Source: Pseudomonas rhizoryzae (GTDB lineage Bacteria > Pseudomonadota > Gammaproteobacteria > Pseudomonadales > Pseudomonadaceae). From it: a stretch of 64,000 nucleotides of DNA. Within the stretch, counting starts at the first letter, position 1; every line of letters starts with the position of its first letter. The DNA lies in the NCBI RefSeq assembly GCF_005250615.1, contig NZ_SULM01000001.1:310001-374000 (forward strand), written 5' to 3'. Below, piece after piece: positions 15,728 through 26,668 of the stretch. The notes under the pieces are model-generated. The model saw only the letters and a program-made list of their open reading frames with translations, was not told where the DNA came from and did not search any database. Both the position numbers and the translations under genes were made by a program.

Positions 15728-17086
15728 ATGCCGGCTTTTTTTGCGGAAAGGGCGCTCCTGCCGGAAGGCTGGGCGACGGACGTGCGCCTGGAGGTAGACG
15801 CCCGGGGCTATCTGCAAAGCGTTCAGGCCCACGGCTCGGCGGAGGGCGCCGAGCGCTTGCAGGGCCCGCTGCTGCCGGGCATGCCCAATCTGCATTCCCA
15901 CGCCTTCCAACGGGCCATGGCCGGCCTGGCGGAAGTGGCGGGCGCCACCCAGGACAGTTTCTGGACCTGGCGCGACCTGATGTATCGCCTGGTGGGCCGG
16001 CTCGAGCCGGAGCAGGTGCAGGTCGTGGCCCGCCAGCTGTATATCGAGATGCTCAAGGCCGGCTACACCGCCGTGGCCGAATTCCACTATGTGCATCATG
16101 ACCCAGAGGGTGTTCCCTACGACGACCCTGCCGAACTGGGTGGGCGTATCGCCCAGGCGGCGCGCAGCGCGGGCATAGGGTTGACGCTGTTGCCGGTGCT
16201 CTACAGCTACAGCGGCTTCGGCGCCCAGGCGCCGACCGCGGGTCAGCGACGCTTCCTGCATACCACCGACAGCTATCTGGAACTCTTGCCCCGCCTGGCG
16301 GCGGTGCTGGATGACCGGCAGCGGCTGGGCCTGTGCTTTCACTCGTTACGAGCGGTCAGCGGCGAGCAACTCGCCACGGTATTGGCGGCGACGGATGTCC
16401 ACTGGCCGGTGCACATCCATATCGCCGAGCAGCAGAAGGAAGTGGACGACTGCCTGGCCTGGAGTGGTCGCCGGCCCCTCGAGTGGCTGTACGACCAGGT
16501 GGCGGTGGACGAGCGCTGGTGCCTGGTCCATGCAACCCATGCGCTGCCCAACGAAGTCGCCCTGATGGCGCAGAGTGGGGCCATCGCTGGTCTCTGCCCG
16601 ACCACCGAGGCCAACCTGGGGGACGGGATCTTTCCGGCGACGGCTTTCCTCGCCGCCGGTGGGCGCTTCGGCATCGGCTCGGACAGCCATGTGAGTGTCA
16701 GCCCGGTCGAGGAGCTGCGGTGGCTGGAGTACGGCCAGCGCCTGCGCGACCAGCAGCGCAATCGCCTGGTCGGCGCGCGCCAGCCCAATGTCGGCCACCA
16801 GCTGTTCGAGCAGGCCCTGCAGGGTGGCGCCGCGGCCCTGGGCCAGGAGATTGGCGCGCTGGCGGTCGGCCGGCGTGCCGACTGGGTGGTCTTGGATGGC
16901 GCCGATCCCTATCTGTCCAGCGCACCGGCGGAGGCCGTGCTCAACCGTTGGTTGTTCGCTGGCGGCGATCGCCAGGTAAGGGACGTGATGGTCGGAGGGC
17001 GTTGGGTCGTACAGGCGGGGCGGCACCCGGACGAGGCGGCCAGTGCCCGTGAATTCGCCCAGGTACTGCGCACCCTGCTCGCTTGA
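15728..17086 (+). CDS. hutF: HutF, formimidoylglutamate deiminase
   Basis: A 452-residue amidohydrolase that converts N-formimidoyl-L-glutamate to N-formyl-L-glutamate and ammonia. Zinc-site and catalytic features are visible: HSH at 56-58, HIHIAEQQKE with H229/H231, VHATH with H268, and GSDSH with D319. The start is the ATG at 15728 (MPAFFAERALLPEGW), six bases after GAGG. This matches the usual HutF N-terminus better than the ORF start at 15671, which would run through the operator. With HutG it forms the two-step, tetrahydrofolate-independent end of the pseudomonad pathway. It is divergent from hutC. Confidence 0.93.
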   Translation: MPAFFAERALLPEGWATDVRLEVDARGYLQSVQAHGSAEGAERLQGPLLPGMPNLHSHAFQRAMAGLAEVAGATQDSFWTWRDLMYRLVGRLEPEQVQVVARQLYIEMLKAGYTAVAEFHYVHHDPEGVPYDDPAELGGRIAQAARSAGIGLTLLPVLYSYSGFGAQAPTAGQRRFLHTTDSYLELLPRLAAVLDDRQRLGLCFHSLRAVSGEQLATVLAATDVHWPVHIHIAEQQKEVDDCLAWSGRRPLEWLYDQVAVDERWCLVHATHALPNEVALMAQSGAIAGLCPTTEANLGDGIFPATAFLAAGGRFGIGSDSHVSVSPVEELRWLEYGQRLRDQQRNRLVGARQPNVGHQLFEQALQGGAAALGQEIGALAVGRRADWVVLDGADPYLSSAPAEAVLNRWLFAGGDRQVRDVMVGGRWVVQAGRHPDEAASAREFAQVLRTLLA

Positions 17087-17096
17087 CGGGAGAGGT

Positions 17097-17119
17097 GGTC
17101 CCCGACCGAGTCGGGGACC
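17097..17119. terminator. Bidirectional hairpin between hutF and hutG
   Basis: GGTCCCCGAC (17097-17106) and GTCGGGGACC (17110-17119) form a perfect 10-base stem with a CGA loop, placed between the convergent stops of hutF (17086) and hutG (17126). Confidence 0.65.
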
Positions 17120-17125
17120 TTGGGC

Positions 17126-17929
17126 TCAGCGGCCGTAGCGCTCGCGTCCCCAAGCCAGCGCCGCCTCGAGCAACTGGCGCAGGACGTCCTGGGTAGGGGT
17201 AGCGAGATCTTCGCGATAGCCGAAGGGCGGCGCCTCGTCCATGTAGGTGCATTGCGCCAGTTCCAGTTGCACAGCATGGATGTGCTGGTCCGGGGCGCCA
17301 TAGTGGCGGGTGATGAAGCCGCCCTTGAAGCGGCCGTTGAAGACGTGGGTCAGGCGTTGCTGGCCACTGGCGACCGCCTGCAGCCGGCTGGTCAGTTCCG
17401 GATCGCAGCTGGCCCCGTCGAAGGTACCGAAGTTGAGATCCGGCAACTGGCCGTCGAACAACCGTGGTATGCGCGAGCAGATGGAATGGGCATCCCACAG
17501 CAGCGCATAGCCGAAGGTATCGCGCAGGCGCTGCAGCTCCGCCACCAAGGTGTGGTGATAGGGCCGCCAGATCTCTTCCAGCGCCTGCTGGCGCGCCTGG
17601 GCATCCGGCGCCTGGCCGTCGCGGAACAGCGGGCTGCCATCGAAGAGCACCTCGGGAAAGAGCCCGGTGGTAGCGCTGCTGTAGAGGGGCACGTCATCGT
17701 CGGGTCGGTTCAGATCGATGACATAGCGCGAATAGAGCGCCTCCAGCCGGCTGGCGCCCAGTTCCTCGGCCATGGCATAGAGCCGGGGGATGTGCCAGTC
17801 GGTGTCGGCGAGGGCCTGGCCGGCGGGCACCAGGCCCTGCTCGACGGCGCGGGTGAGGCGGGTGCCGGGATGCGGCATGCTGATCAGCAGCGGCACCTGG
17901 CCGCGAGTGAACTTGAAGGTGTCAGACAC
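17126..17929 (-). CDS. hutG: HutG, N-formylglutamate deformylase
   Basis: A 267-residue FGase-family hydrolase that splits N-formyl-L-glutamate into glutamate and formate, the last step of the HutF/HutG branch. Family features include [10 protein letters not shown] near residue 15, [12 protein letters not shown]-type text ([15 protein letters not shown]) and [18 protein letters not shown]. The start is GTG at 17929, seven bases after AGGAG. It overlaps the end of hutI by eight bases, which shows tight coupling. The longer ORF start at 18091 lies within hutI. Confidence 0.92.
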   Translation of the reverse strand: MSDTFKFTRGQVPLLISMPHPGTRLTRAVEQGLVPAGQALADTDWHIPRLYAMAEELGASRLEALYSRYVIDLNRPDDDVPLYSSATTGLFPEVLFDGSPLFRDGQAPDAQARQQALEEIWRPYHHTLVAELQRLRDTFGYALLWDAHSICSRIPRLFDGQLPDLNFGTFDGASCDPELTSRLQAVASGQQRLTHVFNGRFKGGFITRHYGAPDQHIHAVQLELAQCTYMDEAPPFGYREDLATPTQDVLRQLLEAALAWGRERYGR

Positions 17930-19127
17930 GGGCGAGCTCCTTGCCGTGGCGGATGATGCGGGTGTCGAGTTGGCCGCCGAGCCAATAGGCCAGCTCGGCG
18001 GGGCGGGCGATGTCCCAGACGATGAAATCGGCGTACTTGCCCGCTTCCAGGCTGCCGTAGCGGTCCGCGAGGCCAAGCGCCCGGGCGGCATTGAGGGTGA
18101 CGCCGGCCAGGGCTTCTTCCGGGGTGAGGCCGAACAGGGTGCAGCCCAGGTTGAGCATCAGCCGCAAGGACAGCACCGGCGAGGTGCCCGGATTGGCGTC
18201 GCTGGCCAGGGCGATGGGCACGCCCTGGGCGCGCAACGCTTCCACCGGGGGCAATTGCGTCTCGCGCAAGGTGAGGAAGGCGCCGGGTAGCAGCACCGCC
18301 ACGGTGCCGGCCGCGGCCATGGCCACCACGTCGTCCTCGACGAGGTACTCGAGGTGATCGGCCGACAGTGCGCCATAGCGGGCCGCGAGCGCCGCACCGT
18401 GCTGCACCGACAGCTGTTCGGCGTGCAACTTGACCGGCAGGCCGAGCCGGGTGGCGGTCTGGAAGACCCGCTCGACCTGGGCTGGGGAAAAGGCCAGGTG
18501 CTCGCAGAAGGCGTCCACCGCATCCACCAGGCCCTCGGCAGCCAGTTGCGGGAGCCAGTCGTCGCAGATGGCAGTGATGTAGTCATCGGCCCGACCAGCG
18601 AATTCCGGGGGCAGGGCGTGGGCGGCCAGGCAGGTGGTGCGGACGGTGACCGGCAATTCCTCGCCCAGTCGGCGTGCCACCCGCAGCATCTTGCGTTCGC
18701 TGGCCAGGTCCAGGCCATAGCCGGATTTCACTTCCAGCACGGTGACGCCTTCGGCCAGCAGCGGGCGGGCGCGGCGCAGGGCGCTGGCCAGCAATTCGTC
18801 CTCGCTGGCGGCGCGGGTGGCGCGCACGCTGCTGGCGATGCCGCCGCCAGCGGCGGCGATCTCGGCATAGCTGACACCCTGCAGGCGCTGCTCGAATTCG
18901 CCACTGCGATCGCCGCCGAAGACCAGATGGGTGTGGCAATCGATCAGGCCCGGCGTGACCCAGGCGCCCCCCAGGTCATGCCGTTCGCTGATCGCGATCG
19001 AGGGCAGCTCGGCCAGCGGACCCACCCAGTGCAAACGCTCGCCATCGACCAGCAGGGCCGCGCCTTCCAGGGCGCCATAGACGCCGTCGACCAGGGTGGC
19101 GGCATGGCAGTTGTACCAGAGCTTCAT
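17922..19127 (-). CDS. hutI: HutI, imidazolonepropionase
   Basis: A 401-residue amidohydrolase that opens 4-imidazolone-5-propionate to formimidoylglutamate. The metal-binding [12 protein letters not shown], the VKSGYGLDL segment, KLHAEQL and the final SDANPGTSP motif are present. The ATG at 19127 overlaps the stop of the upstream permease gene (ATGA), and the stop overlaps hutG, so permease-hutI-hutG are translationally coupled. The usual family length (about 400) supports this start over the 562-codon open frame. Confidence 0.94.
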   Translation of the reverse strand: MKLWYNCHAATLVDGVYGALEGAALLVDGERLHWVGPLAELPSIAISERHDLGGAWVTPGLIDCHTHLVFGGDRSGEFEQRLQGVSYAEIAAAGGGIASSVRATRAASEDELLASALRRARPLLAEGVTVLEVKSGYGLDLASERKMLRVARRLGEELPVTVRTTCLAAHALPPEFAGRADDYITAICDDWLPQLAAEGLVDAVDAFCEHLAFSPAQVERVFQTATRLGLPVKLHAEQLSVQHGAALAARYGALSADHLEYLVEDDVVAMAAAGTVAVLLPGAFLTLRETQLPPVEALRAQGVPIALASDANPGTSPVLSLRLMLNLGCTLFGLTPEEALAGVTLNAARALGLADRYGSLEAGKYADFIVWDIARPAELAYWLGGQLDTRIIRHGKELARV

Positions 19128-20530
19128 GGGGTGTCCTCGCGCAGGGGATAGGCCGGTGCGGTCGCGCGGCGGCGGGCCAGCAGCCAGTAGAGCAGGGCCG
19201 GCACCAGCAGGCCGATGCCCCAGGAGATGTCGACCCCGCCCAGGTGGGCGACCAGCGGGCCGGTGTAGAGCTTGGTCGACAGGAAGGGCAGCTGGATCAG
19301 CACGCCGATGACGTAGACGGTCAGGCCGGTACCGTTCCAGCGCCCGTAGCGGCCATCCGGGTCGGCCAGCGCCGCCAGGTCGTAGCGTTCGCGGGTGATG
19401 AGGTAGTAGTCGACCAGGTTGATCGCGCTCCACGGCGTGAAGAAGGTCAGCAGGAAGAGGATGAAGGACTTGAACGCCAGCAGGAAGGCGCCTTGGCCGA
19501 GCAGGGCGATCAGGGTCGCCGCTCCGACGATGGCCAGCACGAACAGCAGTCGCTGCCGCGGGCTGATCTCGACTTCGCCGCGAAAGCCGCTGATCAGGGT
19601 GGCGATGCACATGAAGCTGCCATAGGAATTCAGGGTGGAGATGGTCACCTTGCCGAAGGCGATGCTGAAGTAGAGCAAGGCGGCCGTGGCGCCGCTGCCA
19701 CCCAGGCCGACGATGAAGGCGACCTCATGGCCCATGAACCGGCCGTTGGCCATGGCCGCGGCGAAGACTCCGAGCACCATGGCGGTCTGGGCCCCCAGCA
19801 CCGAACCGGCGCCTACCGCGAGAAAGGTCTTCAGTGGCGAGGTCCGGGCGGGCAGGTAGCGTGAGTAGTCGGCCACATAGGGGCCATAGGCGATCTGCCA
19901 GGAGGCGGCCAGGGACACGGCGAGCAGGAAGCCGCTCCAGCTGAACTGCCGATTCTGCAACAGCGCCGAGACGTCGCCGACGCTGAGTACCCGGCTGAAC
20001 AGGTAGCAGAAGGCGATCACCCCCAGGACGCTGGCCAGCCGTCCCAGCAGGTGGATGGCGCGATAGCCCAGCACCGTCACCAGCACGATGACCGCGGCGA
20101 AGATCAGGATGCCCAGGCTGTCGCTGACCCCGAACAGCTGGCCGAGCGCCTGCCCCGAGAGCACCGTGCCGGTGGCGGTGAAGCCCAGGTACATCAGGCA
20201 GACCAGCACCAGGGGCACGGCCGCGCCCTGGACGCCGAATTGCACGCGGCTGGAGATCATCTGCGGCAGCCCCAGGCGCGGGCCCTGGGCGGCGTGCAGA
20301 GCCATCACCGCGCCGCCGAGCACCTGGCCGAGCAACAGTCCCCAGAGCGACCAGAAGACATCGCCGCCCAGCACCACGGCGAGGGCGCCGGTGACGATGG
20401 CGGTGATCTGCAGATTGGCCCCCAGCCAGAGAGTGACCTGGCTGTACAGCCGGCCATGGCGTTCGTGGGTGGGGATGTAGTCGATGGAGCGCCGTTCGAT
20501 CAGCGACGACGCGGAAGCGGACTCGGACAT
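19124..20530 (-). CDS. NCS1-family permease in the hut operon (probable urocanate transporter)
   Basis: A 468-residue, about 12-helix nucleobase:cation symporter-1 (CodB/cytosine-permease-like) protein. The N-terminus ([16 protein letters not shown]) and core text such as [20 protein letters not shown] fit the family. It sits between hutU and hutI, with an ATGA overlap to hutI. In P. fluorescens a permease of this kind in the hut locus (hutTu) carries urocanate, so that substrate is the best inference; cytosine or allantoin is less likely from context. The start ATG at 20530 ([14 protein letters not shown]) was preferred to the 20638 ORF start. Confidence 0.8.
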   Translation of the reverse strand: MSESASASSLIERRSIDYIPTHERHGRLYSQVTLWLGANLQITAIVTGALAVVLGGDVFWSLWGLLLGQVLGGAVMALHAAQGPRLGLPQMISSRVQFGVQGAAVPLVLVCLMYLGFTATGTVLSGQALGQLFGVSDSLGILIFAAVIVLVTVLGYRAIHLLGRLASVLGVIAFCYLFSRVLSVGDVSALLQNRQFSWSGFLLAVSLAASWQIAYGPYVADYSRYLPARTSPLKTFLAVGAGSVLGAQTAMVLGVFAAAMANGRFMGHEVAFIVGLGGSGATAALLYFSIAFGKVTISTLNSYGSFMCIATLISGFRGEVEISPRQRLLFVLAIVGAATLIALLGQGAFLLAFKSFILFLLTFFTPWSAINLVDYYLITRERYDLAALADPDGRYGRWNGTGLTVYVIGVLIQLPFLSTKLYTGPLVAHLGGVDISWGIGLLVPALLYWLLARRRATAPAYPLREDTP

Positions 20531-20641
20531 GCAGGACCTGCGCGATGACGGGCTTCCGCCAGTGCCCATCGCAGGCAGCCGGGGAGGCCGGGACCCGGAA
20601 AGGCGCCAGTGGCGGCAGCAGGGCCACCACCGCGCCACCTA

Positions 20642-22324
<1,683 letters not shown>

Positions 22325-22355
22325 GGCGGGTCCTGCGAGCTGTTGAATGATAAAG

Positions 22356-22369
22356 CATGTATATACAAG
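22356..22369. promoter_or_regulatory. HutC operator before hutU
   Basis: CATGTATATACAAG lies 32-45 bases upstream of hutU. Its complement (CTTGTATATACATG) closely matches the CTTGTATGTACAAG-type HutC box, and it shares ATGTATATACA with the hutC-hutF site. Confidence 0.65.
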
Positions 22370-22578
22370 TATAGGAAAAAGGTCGCCCAGGCAAGAGGGG
22401 GGCAAGGGATACCCGTCAGTTGGGGCGCTATCAGAAAGCCACGCGCAGGCAGTGCCAGGTAAACACGAACGCCGGGAGATCCAGATGGCGTTACCCTCCG
22501 CCCTCTGGATACCTTTACGCCCCCTGGTTGGCTCTATAGCGCTTGGGCGGCATAGCCGGCCAAGCGCGTTCCGCCCAT

Positions 22579-24072
22579 TCAGCCGTTGCTGGGGAAAGCG
22601 AACTGCGAGGCTTCTTGAGCTTCGCGTTGCGGCCAGCGCTGGGTGATGGTCTTGCGGCGGGTGTAGAAGCGCACGCCGTCCGGACCATAGGCGTGGAGGT
22701 CGCCGAACAGCGAGCGTTTCCAGCCGCCGAAGCTGTGGTAGGCCACCGGTACCGGCAGGGGTACGTTGATGCCGACCATGCCCACTTCGATCTGGTCGGC
22801 GAACCGCCGCGCCGCTTCGCCGTCGCGGGTGAAGATGCAGGTGCCGTTGCCGTATTCGTGGGCATTGATCAGGGCGATGCCCTCGTCCAGGCTCTTGACC
22901 CGCACCACGCAGAGCACCGGCCCGAAGATTTCTTCCTGGTAGATGCGCATCTCCGGGGTGACCTGGTCGAACAGGCAGCCGCCGAGGAAGAAGCCTTCTG
23001 CATGATCGGCGACCTTGAGGCTGCGACCGTCCACCACCAACTTGGCGCCCGCGGCCACGCCATCGGCGACGTAGCCGGTGACCTTGTCCAGGTGCGCGCC
23101 GGTAACCAGCGGGCCCATGTCCAGACCGCATTGGGTGCCGGGGCCGACCTTGAGCTTCTCGATCTCCGGCACCAGCCGGGCGATCAGGGCGTCGGCGACC
23201 TGATCACCGACGCAGACCGCCACCGAGATGGCCATGCAGCGTTCGCCGCAGGAGCCGTAGGCGGCGCCCATCAGCGCATTGACGGTGTTGCCGAGGTCGG
23301 CGTCGGGCATGACCACCGCATGGTTCTTGGCCCCGCCCAGGGCCTGGACGCGCTTGCCCTTGGCGGTACCGCGGGCATAGATGTATTCGGCGATGGGAGT
23401 GGAGCCGACGAAGCTCAGCGCCTTGACCTCGGGGGCGTCGAGCAGCCCGTCCACGGCTTCCTTGTCGCCATGCACCACGTTGAGCACGCCCTTGGGCAGA
23501 CCGGCTTCCTCGAACAGCTGGGCGATGGCCAGGGTGGAGCTGGGATCGCGCTCGCTGGGCTTGAGGATGAAGGTGTTGCCGCAGGCGATGGCCAGCGGAT
23601 ACATCCACAGCGGCACCATGGCCGGGAAGTTGAAGGGGGTGATGCCGGCGACCACACCCAGGGGCTGGAAGTCGGACCAGGTGTCGATGCTGGGGCCGGC
23701 GTTGCGGTTGTATTCGCCCTTGAGCAGCTCGGGGGCGGCGGTGGCGTATTCGACGTTTTCGATACCACGGCGCAGCTCACCGGCGGCGTCTTCCAGGGTC
23801 TTGCCGTGTTCTTCGCTGATCAACTGCACCAGGCGGTCTTCGTTGCTTTCCAGCAGTTGCTTGAAGCGGAACAGTACCTGGGCGCGCTTGGCCGGCGGGG
23901 TGTTGCGCCAGGCCGGGTAGGCGGCCTGGGCGGCGTCTATGGCCTGCTGCAGGGTGGCGGCATCGGCCAGGGGCACTTCGCGGATCACCGCGCCGGTGGA
24001 CGGGTTGTAGACCGGTGCGCGGCGGCTGCCACCGTCGACCAGTTGGCCGCCGATGAGATGCTTGAGGCTCAT
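22579..24072 (-). CDS. mmsA: CoA-acylating (methyl)malonate-semialdehyde dehydrogenase
   Basis: A 497-residue aldehyde dehydrogenase of the MmsA/IolA/BauC type. It oxidises methylmalonate semialdehyde or malonate semialdehyde to propionyl-CoA or acetyl-CoA with NAD+ and CoA. The catalytic cysteine is C279 in [21 protein letters not shown] (147-157) and KPSERDPS (171-178) are MmsA hallmarks. The usual valine-pathway partner mmsB is missing. It follows ridA and a polyamine-type cluster, so malonate semialdehyde from beta-alanine is a plausible substrate (inference). Confidence 0.88.
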   Translation of the reverse strand: MSLKHLIGGQLVDGGSRRAPVYNPSTGAVIREVPLADAATLQQAIDAAQAAYPAWRNTPPAKRAQVLFRFKQLLESNEDRLVQLISEEHGKTLEDAAGELRRGIENVEYATAAPELLKGEYNRNAGPSIDTWSDFQPLGVVAGITPFNFPAMVPLWMYPLAIACGNTFILKPSERDPSSTLAIAQLFEEAGLPKGVLNVVHGDKEAVDGLLDAPEVKALSFVGSTPIAEYIYARGTAKGKRVQALGGAKNHAVVMPDADLGNTVNALMGAAYGSCGERCMAISVAVCVGDQVADALIARLVPEIEKLKVGPGTQCGLDMGPLVTGAHLDKVTGYVADGVAAGAKLVVDGRSLKVADHAEGFFLGGCLFDQVTPEMRIYQEEIFGPVLCVVRVKSLDEGIALINAHEYGNGTCIFTRDGEAARRFADQIEVGMVGINVPLPVPVAYHSFGGWKRSLFGDLHAYGPDGVRFYTRRKTITQRWPQREAQEASQFAFPSNG

Positions 24073-24097
24073 GAAGGGACTCCTTGTACGAAAGGCG

Positions 24098-24120
24098 GGC
24101 GCTCCGCGCAGAGGAGCGCC
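24098..24120 (-). other. Intercistronic hairpin between ridA and mmsA
   Basis: GGCGCTCC (24098-24105) pairs with GGAGCGCC (24113-24120) in the 58-base gap. It has no T-tract and may tune relative mRNA levels of the two genes. Confidence 0.4.
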
Positions 24121-24130
24121 AGGGACGGGA

Positions 24131-24490
24131 TCAGGCCTTTACCGCAGCCTGCACGGCGATCTCGACGAGGATGTTTTCGGCCGCCAGATTGGCCTCGACC
24201 GTGGCTCGGGCCGGTAGAGCATCTTTGGGAACCCAGGCATCCCAGGCCGCATTCATGGCTGCGAAGTCCTTCACGGCATGCTTCAACCACACCTGGGCGA
24301 ACAGGATATGGGACTTGTCTGAGCCGGCTTCCGCCAGGAGTTCGTCGATCCGCGCCAGGACCTGGCTGGTTTGGCCGCCGACATCCTGGGTCCGGTCGGC
24401 TGGGACTTGGCCGGTGATGTAGACGATACCGTTGTAAACCAGGGCATGGCTGAGACGGCCGTTGTTGGGTTGGAAGCGTTGAATCAGCAT
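24131..24490 (-). CDS. RidA-family reactive enamine/imine deaminase
   Basis: A 119-residue RidA/YjgF-fold protein. R95 in LPARATVEA matches the carboxylate-binding arginine of active members, and E110 in ILVEIAV matches the C-terminal catalytic glutamate region. Such proteins hydrolyse 2-aminoacrylate-type enamines and imines. It follows FAD amine oxidoreductase genes, whose imine products would be natural substrates. GAGGAG lies just upstream of the ATG. Confidence 0.85.
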   Translation of the reverse strand: MLIQRFQPNNGRLSHALVYNGIVYITGQVPADRTQDVGGQTSQVLARIDELLAEAGSDKSHILFAQVWLKHAVKDFAAMNAAWDAWVPKDALPARATVEANLAAENILVEIAVQAAVKA

Positions 24491-24623
24491 GGTGTGCTCC
24501 TCGGGAGGGCAGGGTTGGCGAATCGATAACGGGTGGCGACGCTTTTTGCAGGCAAAGCGAGGCCGCTGCGCCGACTCGGGCGCTTTTTTCAGTGACTCGA
24601 AGCGGGCGGCCGAGCCGCCGCTA

Positions 24624-25505
24624 TCAACTGGCTGGGCGCAAGCTGCGGGCAGCGCTGGAAATGGATCGGGCGGTGGTGATGACCTTGGGGGCGAGGTCGC
24701 GCTTGACCAGGTCCAGCGACCAGCGACTGAAGGGCACGGCGACGTTCACGGCGCCCAGGGGATAGCCGTCCGCGTTGACGACCGCGGCCGCCACGCTGAT
24801 GTCCCCCACGTAGAATTCTTCGTTGGCGAAGGCGTAGCCGTCCCGGCGGGCCTGTTCGATCACCTGCCGCAATTGCTCACGGTCGACGATGGTGTTGGCG
24901 GTGTAGGCCACCGGTTCTATGGCGGCCAGGAGGCTTTCGCATTCGCTGCTCGGCAGGGCGGCGAGATAGGCGCGACCTGCCGAGGTGCAATACATCGGCA
25001 ACCGCCGGCCCACGGGAACGTGAATGGAAATCTGCTTGTGGCTCGGGAAGCGCGCCACGTAGATCATGTCCTGTTGATCGGGCTCCAGCAGATTGCAACT
25101 TTCCTCGGTGCCGCGATTGAGTTCGTGCAGGTAGGGCGTGGAGAGCCCGACCAGGCTGCTGGTTTGCAGATAGCCGGTGCCCAGGTCCAGCGAGCGAGGG
25201 GTAAGGCGATAGCGCTTGGAATCCGCCTCCTTGCACACGTAGCCCAAGGCCTCGAGGGTGAACACCGAGCGCTGCACCGTGCTTTTGTTCAGCCCGGTGG
25301 CCTCGGCCAATTCGACGAGATTCATGGTGGGCCGGCTGCTGCGAAAAGCGGTGATCACCGCTAGCCCCTTGGCCAGGGCAGTCACGAACAGTGGCGAGTC
25401 TTCCGCGTCACTCATGGGCTTGATCCTTGTCGGTATGCGCCGGGAAGGACGCTCTCGGGCCGGTGCCACTGCGGCCATAGTCTCTTCCAGGCGTTGGGTA
25501 TTCAT
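24624..25505 (-). CDS. IclR-family transcriptional regulator
   Basis: A 293-residue IclR-type protein with an N-terminal winged helix at about residues 38-100 (LFVTALAKGLAVITAF, LNKSTVQRSVFTLEALGYV) and a C-terminal effector domain (RLPMYCTSAGRAYLAALP; GAVNVAVPFSRWS). The ATG at 25505 overlaps the stop of the SoxB-like gene (ATGA), so it is co-transcribed with the catabolic operon. An alternative start is the Met at residue 31. It resembles PcaR/PobR-type regulators. The inducer is unknown, but is presumably the operon's substrate. Confidence 0.88.
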   Translation of the reverse strand: MNTQRLEETMAAVAPARERPSRRIPTRIKPMSDAEDSPLFVTALAKGLAVITAFRSSRPTMNLVELAEATGLNKSTVQRSVFTLEALGYVCKEADSKRYRLTPRSLDLGTGYLQTSSLVGLSTPYLHELNRGTEESCNLLEPDQQDMIYVARFPSHKQISIHVPVGRRLPMYCTSAGRAYLAALPSSECESLLAAIEPVAYTANTIVDREQLRQVIEQARRDGYAFANEEFYVGDISVAAAVVNADGYPLGAVNVAVPFSRWSLDLVKRDLAPKVITTARSISSAARSLRPAS

Positions 25506-26668
25506 TCAAAGTGGCTCAGGACGATGCCGGGCTCGATCACCGGGCAGCCCCGGTCGAAGCGGTCGACGGCGAAGGGCTGCATACGCTCATCGACCACCCC
25601 GTCGACGATGGCCTTGGCCAGCAGGTCGCCAGCGGCGGGCGCACCCGCATGGCCGTAGCACCAGCCCGCCGAGATGAATAGCCCGGCCAGGGCTGGATGG
25701 GCACCCAGCAAGGGGCCGAAGTCCTTGGAGATATGTACGAGCCCGGCCCATTGGCGGAGGATACGGGCCTCGCCCAGCTGTGGAAACATCTCCAGATAGG
25801 CTTTCGCGGTCGCCGCCATGACCGGGACATCGGCATTGAGGGTGTCTTGGGGGCGCTCGGCGACTTCGGCGCCGCCCACCACCTCGCCCCGGGCGGTTTG
25901 ATGCAGGTAGCACAACCGATCCAGCAAGGCCACCGCAGGGCCGATCAGCGGGCGGGTGGGCTCCAGCGCCATGGCTTCCAGGCGCATCGGATAGCCATCC
26001 AAGGGCACCCCGACGAGTTCGGCGAGGGCATTGCTGTCCGCTCCGCCCGCCAGCACCAGGGTATCGGTCAAGACGTGCTGCTGACCCACCCAGGCGCCTG
26101 ATACCCGCCCGGCGCCGTAGTCGATCGCCGTGACCCGGCTGCGATAGAGAATGCGTACGCCAAGTCGTTCGCAGGCCTGGCGATAGGCGTGCATGGCCGC
26201 GTGATGCGGGGCGACGCCACTATCGGGCAGGTGCAGTGCGGCACTCACTCGCTCGTGGGCCAGGGCGGGCAGGACGCCGCGCAGCTGCGCCGGGCTCAGC
26301 AGGTGTGAGTTGATCCCGCACTCCTGGTGCACCCGCAGCGTGCGGTCCAACAATTGCGCCGTGCTGTCCCGTTCGCCGACCATGGTGTAGCCACGGCGCG
26401 AGTACATGACGTTCTCGCCCAGCCGCCTGGACAGGCCGTGCCACAACTCGGAGGAATAGGCGAAGAAGCGGGTCCATTCCACGGAACTGAAGGCGCCACG
26501 GATCAGGGTGCCATTGCGCCCGGAGGCGCCGCCTTGCCAATAGCCGGCGTCCAGTACCAGCACGTCCTTGAGCCCACGCTCCGCCAGGCTGAACGCCAGG
26601 GAAAGACCTTGGATCCCACCGCCGACGATCAACACCGAGCAGCGTTCCGGTAGCCGTTCAAGAGTCAT
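25502..26668 (-). CDS. FAD-dependent oxidoreductase, SoxB/OoxB-like beta subunit
   Basis: A 388-residue DAO-fold flavoprotein. The dinucleotide-binding VLIVGGGIQGLSLAFSLAE lies at about residues 12-30, followed by GGASGRNGTLIRG. The C-terminal AGLFISAGWCYGHAGAPAAG closes the FAD site. It belongs with sarcosine-oxidase beta, opine-oxidase B and HcnC-type proteins that oxidise secondary or primary amines. The ATG at 26668 overlaps the stop of the SoxA-like gene (ATGA), which marks the two as subunits of one enzyme. The longer ORF (to 26926) runs into the upstream gene. The substrate is not readable. Confidence 0.82.
   Translation of the reverse strand: MTLERLPERCSVLIVGGGIQGLSLAFSLAERGLKDVLVLDAGYWQGGASGRNGTLIRGAFSSVEWTRFFAYSSELWHGLSRRLGENVMYSRRGYTMVGERDSTAQLLDRTLRVHQECGINSHLLSPAQLRGVLPALAHERVSAALHLPDSGVAPHHAAMHAYRQACERLGVRILYRSRVTAIDYGAGRVSGAWVGQQHVLTDTLVLAGGADSNALAELVGVPLDGYPMRLEAMALEPTRPLIGPAVALLDRLCYLHQTARGEVVGGAEVAERPQDTLNADVPVMAATAKAYLEMFPQLGEARILRQWAGLVHISKDFGPLLGAHPALAGLFISAGWCYGHAGAPAAGDLLAKAIVDGVVDERMQPFAVDRFDRGCPVIEPGIVLSHFE

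Noticed and set aside
18091-19610. 562-codon extended version of hutI
   Set aside because: The extra N-terminus overlaps the permease gene; the ATG at 19127 gives the family length and an ATGA overlap.
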